A stretch of DNA of 64,000 nt, from the NCBI GenBank assembly GCA_002328495.1, contig DCUJ01000013.1, positions 186,001-250,000 of the forward strand, given 5' to 3'. The DNA is from Sulfurospirillum sp. UBA2217 (GTDB lineage Bacteria > Campylobacterota > Campylobacteria > Campylobacterales > Sulfurospirillaceae). Under the pieces are notes generated by a model. The model was given only the letters and a program-made list of their open reading frames with translations, ran no database searches and had not been told where the DNA came from. Positions 58,298 through 64,000 of this stretch are shown in pieces; positions within the stretch are counted from its first letter, which is position 1, and every line of letters begins with the position of its first letter. The position numbers and the translations under genes are program-made.

Positions 58298-60856
58298 ATG
58301 AGTTTTTTTCAAACCTACGCAATAGAAGTACAAGAACGAGTCAAACTAGGTGTTCCGCCATTGCCATTGGATGCAAAAAAAACAGCAGAGGTTGTTGAGC
58401 TGTTGAAAAAAGAGGAGGGTGACCAAACCTTTTTAGTCGATTTGCTAGCCAATCGTGTACCCCCTGGAGTGGATGAAGCCGCGTATGTTAAAGCAGCTTT
58501 TTTGAATGATATTGCTGCTAAAAAGCTTACATGTAAAGCCATTTCTGCGGTGCATGCCATAGAACTTTTGGGAACAATGTTTGGAGGATATAACGTCCAG
58601 CCCCTCATCGATGCATTAAGCTCAAACGATGATTTGGTTGCACAAGCCGCGTGTAAGGCCCTTAAACATACTGTCTTGGTGTATGGCTCATTTAATGATG
58701 TTGAAACCTTAGCAAAGACAAATCCTTATGCCAAAGAAGTGATGCTCTCTTGGGCAAATGCAGAGTGGTTTACGACCAAAGCTCCTTTGGCAGAAAAAAT
58801 CACCGTAGCAGTTCTAAAAGTTCCAGGGGAGACCAACACCGATGATTTAAGTCCAGCCAGTGAAGCATTCACCCGAAGTGACATTCCTCTTCACGCCAAT
58901 GCCATGTTGGTTAAACGACTTCCAGGTTCGATTGAAAAAATTAAAGAACTCATTGCATCTGGTCATGAAGTAGCTTATGTGGGTGATGTGGTAGGAACTG
59001 GAAGTAGCCGTAAATCAGGGATTAACTCTATCCAATGGTTTATGGGGAGAGAGATTCCTTTTGTGCCTAACAAAAAAACAGGTGGCTTGGTTCTAGGTTC
59101 AACCATTGCGCCTATTTTCTTTAATACCGCCGAAGATAGCGGAGCACTTCCGATTGAAGTCAATGTAGAAGGATTAGAGACGGGCGATATCATCGATGTT
59201 TATCCGCTTGAGGGTAAAATTGAAAAAGAGGGTCAAGTGCTTTCTCATTTTAAACTCTCACCCAATACTCTAGCCGATGAATACCGTGCAGGAGGACGTA
59301 TTCCTCTCATCATCGGTCGAGGTTTAACCGCAAAAGCACGGGCAAGTTTAGGCATGGGAGTAGAGAGTATTTTTGAAAAACCAGAGCAGCCAGAAGCTCA
59401 AAAAGGAGCAGGGTTTACCCTTGCCCAAAAAATGGTAGGAAAAGCCTGTGGCGTGGAAGGTGTTATGCCCAATATGTACGTTGAACCTTTAACCCTCACC
59501 GTCGGAAGTCAAGATACTACGGGACCAATGACCAGAGATGAAATTGTTGAACTTGCTGCCCTTGGCTTTAGTGCAGACCTTGTCATGCAAAGCTTCTGCC
59601 ATACAGCCGCGTATCCAAAACCTAGCGATGTAAAGCTACACCATACCTTGCCAAAATTTATCACTTCACGTAGTGGAGTGAGTTTAAAAGTAGGCGATGG
59701 TGTTATTCATTCCTGGCTAAATCGTATGGTGCTTCCCGATACGGTAGGCACAGGTGGAGACAGTCATACCCGTTTCCCTATTGGTATCTCTTTCCCCGCA
59801 GGTTCTGGCCTTGTAGCCTTTGCAGGGGTTACAGGCAGTATGCCTCTTAATATGCCAGAATCTGTTCTTGTACGATTCAAAGGCGAATTGCAACCAGGAA
59901 TCACTTTGCGTGATTTGGTCAATGCCATTCCTTACTATGCCATCAAAAAAGGACTACTTACCGTTCCTAAAAAAAATAAAAAGAATATTTTTGCAGGACG
60001 CATCTTAGAAATCGAAGGACTTCCCAAACTCAAAGTTGAACAAGCTTTTGAACTCAGTGATGCTTCAGCAGAACGTAGTGCAGCAGCGTGCGCCATTGCC
60101 TTAGATACAGAACCTGTTGTTGAATACCTCAAATCAAACATTACGCTTTTAGAGTCGATGGTACAAGCTGGCTATCAAGACGCGGTGACATTACAACGAA
60201 GAGCCGATAAAATGAAAGCGTGGATAGCCAATCCAAAACTCCTTAAAGCAGATGCCAATGCTCAGTATGCTGAAGTCATTGAGATTGACTTAAATGAGAT
60301 TAAAGAGCCAATTCTTGCCTGCCCAAATGATCCAGATGATGTAGCCACCTTAAGTGAAGTACTGGCTGATGCAAATCGTCCTAAGAAAATCGATGAAGTA
60401 TTTGTGGGAAGTTGTATGACAAATATCGGACACTACAGAGCTTTAGGCGAAGTACTCAAAGGTGAGGGAAAAGTTCCCACAACACTTTGGATAGCACCTC
60501 CTACAAAGATGGATAAAGCCCAACTCATTGAAGAGGGTTACTACGCACTCTTTGGCGCAGCAGGGGCAAGGATAGAGCTTCCAGGTTGTTCATTGTGTAT
60601 GGGTAATCAAGCCAGTGTGCGAGAAGGGGCTGTTGTTTTTTCAACCTCCACACGTAACTTCGACAATCGTATGGGACCTAATTCAAAAGTCTATTTAGGA
60701 AGTGCTGAACTAGCAGCTCTTTGCGCACTTTTAGGACGACTCCCCAGTGTGGAAGAATATATGAGTTTAGTACCTCGTAAACTTGAAGGCAAAACAGACA
60801 AAGTTTATCAATACCTCAATTTCAATCTTATCAAAGACTATCAACTCGATAATTAA
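58298..60856 (+). CDS. acnB: Bifunctional aconitate hydratase 2 / 2-methylisocitrate dehydratase
   Basis: 852 residues, AcnB size. N-terminal HEAT-like domain, swivel domain (KVPGETNTDDLSPASEAF, VVGTGSSRKSGINSI), then the catalytic part with GTGGDSHTRFPIGISFPAGSG and the 4Fe-4S cysteines in GSCMTNIGHYRA and PGCSLCMGNQA. Works in the TCA cycle, oxidative or reductive. TTACATGTAA at 58527-58536 encodes LTCK. Followed by a terminator. Confidence 0.97.
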   Translation: MSFFQTYAIEVQERVKLGVPPLPLDAKKTAEVVELLKKEEGDQTFLVDLLANRVPPGVDEAAYVKAAFLNDIAAKKLTCKAISAVHAIELLGTMFGGYNVQPLIDALSSNDDLVAQAACKALKHTVLVYGSFNDVETLAKTNPYAKEVMLSWANAEWFTTKAPLAEKITVAVLKVPGETNTDDLSPASEAFTRSDIPLHANAMLVKRLPGSIEKIKELIASGHEVAYVGDVVGTGSSRKSGINSIQWFMGREIPFVPNKKTGGLVLGSTIAPIFFNTAEDSGALPIEVNVEGLETGDIIDVYPLEGKIEKEGQVLSHFKLSPNTLADEYRAGGRIPLIIGRGLTAKARASLGMGVESIFEKPEQPEAQKGAGFTLAQKMVGKACGVEGVMPNMYVEPLTLTVGSQDTTGPMTRDEIVELAALGFSADLVMQSFCHTAAYPKPSDVKLHHTLPKFITSRSGVSLKVGDGVIHSWLNRMVLPDTVGTGGDSHTRFPIGISFPAGSGLVAFAGVTGSMPLNMPESVLVRFKGELQPGITLRDLVNAIPYYAIKKGLLTVPKKNKKNIFAGRILEIEGLPKLKVEQAFELSDASAERSAAACAIALDTEPVVEYLKSNITLLESMVQAGYQDAVTLQRRADKMKAWIANPKLLKADANAQYAEVIEIDLNEIKEPILACPNDPDDVATLSEVLADANRPKKIDEVFVGSCMTNIGHYRALGEVLKGEGKVPTTLWIAPPTKMDKAQLIEEGYYALFGAAGARIELPGCSLCMGNQASVREGAVVFSTSTRNFDNRMGPNSKVYLGSAELAALCALLGRLPSVEEYMSLVPRKLEGKTDKVYQYLNFNLIKDYQLDN

Positions 60857-60864
60857 ATTTCTCA

Positions 60865-60891
60865 AAAGCCACTTATTTTACGGGTGGCTTT
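60865..60891 (+). terminator. Intrinsic terminator of acnB
   Basis: AAAGCCAC (60865-60872) pairs with GTGGCTTT (60884-60891), 11-nt loop, followed by T-rich ATTCTTT. A TTACATGTAA (60897-60906) follows immediately. Confidence 0.7.
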
Positions 60892-60914
60892 ATTCTTTAC
60901 ATGTAAGGATTCTT

Positions 60915-61376
60915 TTGCTAATTAAAAAAAATTGTGTTGTAACCTTAGATTACACCGTCTTTGATACCAATGAAACGCTGTTAGATAGTGGCGCAACACC
61001 TCTCACCTACCTTCATGGTGGCTATGGTGAGCTTTTCGAAAAAATAGAAGAAGTTCTTGATGGTAAAAGTGTAGGAGAGAGTATTCATCTTCAACTCTTG
61101 CCAAAAGACGCCTTCGGTGAGTACAAGGAAGCACTGGTTTTGATAGATAATCGTGACGCTTTTGAAGAAGATATCGAAGTAGGGCAAAACGTTGAAATGG
61201 TTTTTGATGAAGAAGATTCAAATGAAATGATGATAACCTACACCATCACTGATATCCATAAAGATAGAGTCGTGCTTGATGCTAACCATCCTTTAGCGGG
61301 GCTAACCATCATTTTTGATGCCACGGTGATTGGCATACGCGAAGCAACACACGAAGAAATTGAAGCTAAATTATAA
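60915..61376 (+). CDS. FKBP-type peptidyl-prolyl isomerase, SlyD-like
   Basis: 153 residues from TTG 60915; AAGGA lies 5 bp upstream, and longer versions would run back into acnB and its terminator. CVVTLDYTVFDTNETLLDSG, ATPLTYLHGGYGELFEKIEEVLDGKSVGE and HPLAGLTIIFDATVIGIREATHEEIE are the SlyD/FkpA pattern with an inserted-flap domain. Lacks the histidine-rich metal tail of E. coli SlyD. Folding helper. Confidence 0.9.
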   Translation: MLIKKNCVVTLDYTVFDTNETLLDSGATPLTYLHGGYGELFEKIEEVLDGKSVGESIHLQLLPKDAFGEYKEALVLIDNRDAFEEDIEVGQNVEMVFDEEDSNEMMITYTITDIHKDRVVLDANHPLAGLTIIFDATVIGIREATHEEIEAKL

Positions 61377-61399
61377 AACTCATTTAAAGGTCTTTACCT

Positions 61400-62314
61400 A
61401 TGTCAAAAAATACTCTTTTACTCAAACAATTTCGTTCATTTTATTATCAAAACGCTTTCTCTGACCTCGAAAAGGCGATTGAGTATTTTTCTATTTTTGG
61501 AGGAACGAGTTGGAATGTCGATACCACAAAAACTTTGGATGAACTCATTGTGACCAAAGTCTTAAATAACTATACCTATATTCATTCCGATATCACAAAA
61601 CTTACGCATAGTAACAAGCTAAGCCACGCGCTCCTTAGTGCGTGTTCTATGGGGGATAGGCGTGTCTATTCATCGTTCAAAAGAGCACGTTTGAGCCGAG
61701 AAGAGGGCAATGAAGCCTTGCATTCACTTTTACGAAGTGGGCTTGTTGAGCTTGAATGTTCACTGGAGCGTCCTTTAAGTGAAGAAGATGACAACTCCGA
61801 TAAACTCAGCTTCCAATCCCCTTTTATGCGTTTTTGGTTTGCTTTTGTTTCACCTTTTTATAAAAGCATCAAAGAAGGTGACTATACAGAGTTTGAAAAA
61901 GCATTTTCAAATCGTGAACAAGGTTTTTGTGATTTTATCTTTGAAAAACTCTCTCATGCGTTTCTTCAAAACACATTGACACAAGACCCTATTGTAGACA
62001 TTGGGAGTTATTGGGATAAAAATAGCGAAATAGACATTCTTGCTAAAACGCTATCAGGTAAACTCATCGCAGGCTCATGCCGATACACCCAAAATAAAGT
62101 CAAAAAAACAGAACTCTCACGTCTTAAAACGCAATGTGAATTAGCACAACTTGAACCTGATATGTATGTTATTTTCGCAAAAAGTGGGTTTAGTTCTGAG
62201 CTCAGATCACTCAAAAGTGAAACATTAAAACTCTTTACACTTAAAAGTTTAAAACCACTGATTGAAGATGTTAGCGAAAAAGATTTGATACCCTGTGAGG
62301 GAAAGAAGTATTAA
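61400..62314 (+). CDS. DUF234-like protein without its ATPase domain
   Basis: 304 residues. The C-terminal half has IGSYWDKNSEIDILAKTLSGKLIAGSCRYTQNKVKKTEL, the PD-(D/E)xK-like pattern of the DUF234 domain normally attached to archaeal-type AAA ATPases, plus SFQSPFMRFWFAFV. The N-terminal half is helical, and no P-loop is present, so the ATPase part is missing or never existed here. Function unknown. Between slyD-like gene and tRNA-Pro. Confidence 0.75.
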   Translation: MSKNTLLLKQFRSFYYQNAFSDLEKAIEYFSIFGGTSWNVDTTKTLDELIVTKVLNNYTYIHSDITKLTHSNKLSHALLSACSMGDRRVYSSFKRARLSREEGNEALHSLLRSGLVELECSLERPLSEEDDNSDKLSFQSPFMRFWFAFVSPFYKSIKEGDYTEFEKAFSNREQGFCDFIFEKLSHAFLQNTLTQDPIVDIGSYWDKNSEIDILAKTLSGKLIAGSCRYTQNKVKKTELSRLKTQCELAQLEPDMYVIFAKSGFSSELRSLKSETLKLFTLKSLKPLIEDVSEKDLIPCEGKKY

Positions 62315-62321
62315 CACTAAA

Positions 62322-62399
62322 TGGTCGGAGTGACGTGATTCGAACACGCGACCTCTACCACCCCAAGGTAGCGCGCTAGCCAGGCTGCGCTACACCCCG
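62322..62399 (-). tRNA. tRNA-Pro(GGG)
   Basis: 78 nt. Acceptor CGGGGTG/CACTCCG, D-arm GTAGCGCAGCCTGGCTAGCGC, anticodon stem CTACC/GGTAG with loop TTGGGGT so anticodon GGG, T-arm GTTCGAATC, CCA encoded. Closely resembles E. coli proL. No integrated element beside it. Confidence 0.93.
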
Positions 62400-62446
62400 A
62401 TCCATTTAAGAGTGCGATTTTAACAAAACTTACCAAAAAGTTTTAT

Positions 62447-62452
62447 TATAAT
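62447..62452 (+). promoter_or_regulatory. -10 box for the radical SAM gene
   Basis: TATAAT 30 bp upstream of the ATG at 62483, preceded by T-rich DNA as is usual for this phylum. Confidence 0.5.
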
Positions 62453-62482
62453 GTCTGTTACAAAAATAAAAGAACGGTATGG

Positions 62483-63997
62483 ATGAAAGATATTATTTTA
62501 ACGACATTTAACGCGCGCTATACGCACACTTCTATTGCGTTGCGCTATCTTTTTGCAAATCTTAAAGAGTTACAACCCACAGCGCACATCTTAGAATTTG
62601 TTATCAATGCCAGTGTGGCAGATGCTATGGAGACGATTTTGGCATATGAACCTAAAATAGTAGGTATCGGTGCTTATATTTGGAATGCGCTTGAAGTACA
62701 TGAGCTTATCTCTTTGATTAAAAAAGTATCGCCTCAAACCATCATTGTTTTAGGCGGACCTGAGGCGAGTTACATTCCCCATCGCGTAGATTTTTCTAAG
62801 GCTGATTTTATCATTCAAGGGGAAGGTGATATTGCTTTTTATGAACTGTGCACTATGATTTTATCCAGCAATGCGCCTAAAGAACAATTCATTAAAGCCA
62901 AAGTGGTTGATATCAATACAATTGCCCTTCCCTATGCGTATTACAGTGAACATGACATTAAGAACCGTTATTGCTATGTGGAAGCAAGTCGAGGTTGTCC
63001 TTTTACCTGCGAATTTTGCCTCTCATCCATCGACAAGAAAGTACGTGATATCCATATAGAGCAATTTTTAAATGAGATGGAAATACTTTGGAGTAAAGGG
63101 GTACGTAATTTCAAGTTTATAGACCGTACATTTAACTTAAGTATTGAAAATGCAACAAAGCTATTAGATTTTTTTCTCTTAAAAACAGAAGACTATTTTG
63201 TTCATTTTGAAGTTATTCCAGACCATTTCCCAAAAGTCTTGCGTGAAAAAATTGCACGTTTTCCACCTGCTGCTTTACAACTTGAAGTAGGTATTCAGAC
63301 ACTAGACCCTGAGATTTCAAAAAATATTCACAGGCGCCTCAATCTTCCTAAAATCGAGGAAAACCTTGCTTTTTTACAACAAGAAACACAGGCGCATTTA
63401 CATGTAGATTTGATTATTGGACTTCCAGGAGAGAGTTTAGAGGGTTTTGGACGTAATTTGGATAAGCTCTATTCATTGACAAAATGTGAAATTCAAATAG
63501 GTATTCTCAAAAAGCTCTCAGGAACAACCCTCTCACGTCATGATGAAATCTATGGTATGGTCTATTCGGATAAGCCTCCGTATGACATCTTACAAAACAA
63601 TCTCATCTCTTTTGGACAAATGCAAACGATGAAGCGGTTTGCACGTTTTTGGGATATGGTGTACAACAGTGGCAATTTTAAAAAATCAGCGATACTCCTT
63701 TGGAGTGAAGACCATGTTTATGATGGATTTTATGCTTTCAGCCAATGGCTTTATACACAAACAGAATCAACTTGGCAAATATCACTTGATCGTTTAGCAG
63801 AGTTGATTTTTCGCTACTTATGCGATGTCATGCACCATCCTGAAGAGGCGATAAAAGCACTACTTATTGAGGATATCATGACCGTTCGAGGTCGAAAAAT
63901 GCCTTCCTTCTTACGTGAAAACTATGTACCAAATGCTGAAAAAAGAGAATCAATACTAAAACTCAATAAACGTCAGTTAAAACATACTTCTGTATAA
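62483..63997 (+). CDS. B12-binding-domain radical SAM protein (DUF4080 type)
   Basis: 504 residues. N-terminal cobalamin-binding-like Rossmann fold about 1-150 (VGIGAYIWNALEVHELISLIKK, VLGGPEASY), radical SAM core with ASRGCPFTCEFCLSS (CxxxCxxC) near residue 170, LEVGIQTLDPEISKNIHR and HVDLIIGLPGESLEGF, C-terminal DUF4080-like region. No clear B12 base-off DxHxxG motif. Substrate unknown. Complete, stop 3 bp before the window end. Confidence 0.88.
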   Translation: MKDIILTTFNARYTHTSIALRYLFANLKELQPTAHILEFVINASVADAMETILAYEPKIVGIGAYIWNALEVHELISLIKKVSPQTIIVLGGPEASYIPHRVDFSKADFIIQGEGDIAFYELCTMILSSNAPKEQFIKAKVVDINTIALPYAYYSEHDIKNRYCYVEASRGCPFTCEFCLSSIDKKVRDIHIEQFLNEMEILWSKGVRNFKFIDRTFNLSIENATKLLDFFLLKTEDYFVHFEVIPDHFPKVLREKIARFPPAALQLEVGIQTLDPEISKNIHRRLNLPKIEENLAFLQQETQAHLHVDLIIGLPGESLEGFGRNLDKLYSLTKCEIQIGILKKLSGTTLSRHDEIYGMVYSDKPPYDILQNNLISFGQMQTMKRFARFWDMVYNSGNFKKSAILLWSEDHVYDGFYAFSQWLYTQTESTWQISLDRLAELIFRYLCDVMHHPEEAIKALLIEDIMTVRGRKMPSFLRENYVPNAEKRESILKLNKRQLKHTSV

Positions 63998-64000
63998 TCA

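Noticed and set aside
1..64000. CRISPR array
   Set aside because: No regularly spaced direct repeats of 23-47 bp and no cas genes seen. The TTACATGTAA copies are irregularly spaced.
1..64000. Insertion sequences or transposases
   Set aside because: No DDE transposase-like protein or IS-type terminal repeats found; mobility genes are only the integrase and mob module.

Overview
The window is a 64-kb piece of an AT-rich Campylobacterota chromosome. Gene order and protein character fit Sulfurospirillum or a close relative: a Campylobacter-like ruvA-ddl-hydrolase-murF block, an argG/rplI/hslVU/era block, an S4-tsaE-lptB-rpoN block, Cts-type competence genes, very long FlgL and AcnB. Species-level identity is inferred, not shown.

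Layout. 1-12.6 kb: 3'-truncated murJ (minus), then a plus-strand run: DUF342/FapA-like protein, ruvA, ddl, orphan Phd-like antitoxin, alpha/beta hydrolase, acylphosphatase, murF, pta-ackA; yqeY (minus); flgH and a small conserved gene behind a sigma-54 promoter. 12.7-21.5 kb: a minus-strand type II secretion/type IV pilus-like operon matching the Campylobacter competence (Cts) DNA-uptake system, with two extra PilM/N- and PilO-like genes. 21.6-26.5 kb: era, hslU, hslV, rplI, rhodanese, argG (minus). 26.6-33.8 kb: S4 protein, trpD, tsaE, lptB, rpoN (plus); J-domain protein, bpt and a 56-aa ORF (minus); a binding-protein/GGDEF fusion (plus).

33.9-52.9 kb: a ~19-kb integrative mobilizable element in the 3' end of tRNA-Leu(CAA). 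A tyrosine integrase lies beside the tRNA, and an imperfect 19/20-bp copy of the tRNA end marks the far boundary. It carries a RelE/Phd-type toxin-antitoxin pair, an AlpA-like regulator, a replication-initiator-like winged-helix protein, a ColE1/MOB-HEN mobilization module with two genes nested inside the relaxase, and a five-gene defence-like operon: HsdR, an HsdM-HsdS fusion with a single recognition domain, an AAA-ATPase/TOPRIM protein, a 74-aa protein and a 1254-aa SF1B helicase with a nuclease-like C-terminus. A minus-strand operon with two metallophosphoesterases, an HTH protein and a possible VbhA-like protein follows. No conjugation machinery is visible, so transfer would need a helper.

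52.9-64 kb: core again: tRNA-Leu, HU, flgL (sigma-54 promoter), ftsK, acnB, an SlyD-like isomerase, a DUF234-like protein, tRNA-Pro(GGG) and a radical SAM protein.

Main new observation: the 10-bp palindrome TTACATGTAA occurs at 17 exact places in the ~45 kb of core DNA and at none in the island. It occurs inside genes (often read as LHVK) and as inverted pairs forming terminator hairpins between convergent genes. This is how DNA-uptake sequences behave in Neisseria and Haemophilus, and it sits in the same window as a DNA-uptake gene cluster. A second candidate for novelty is the ATPase-TOPRIM plus helicase-nuclease pair attached to the type I restriction system.
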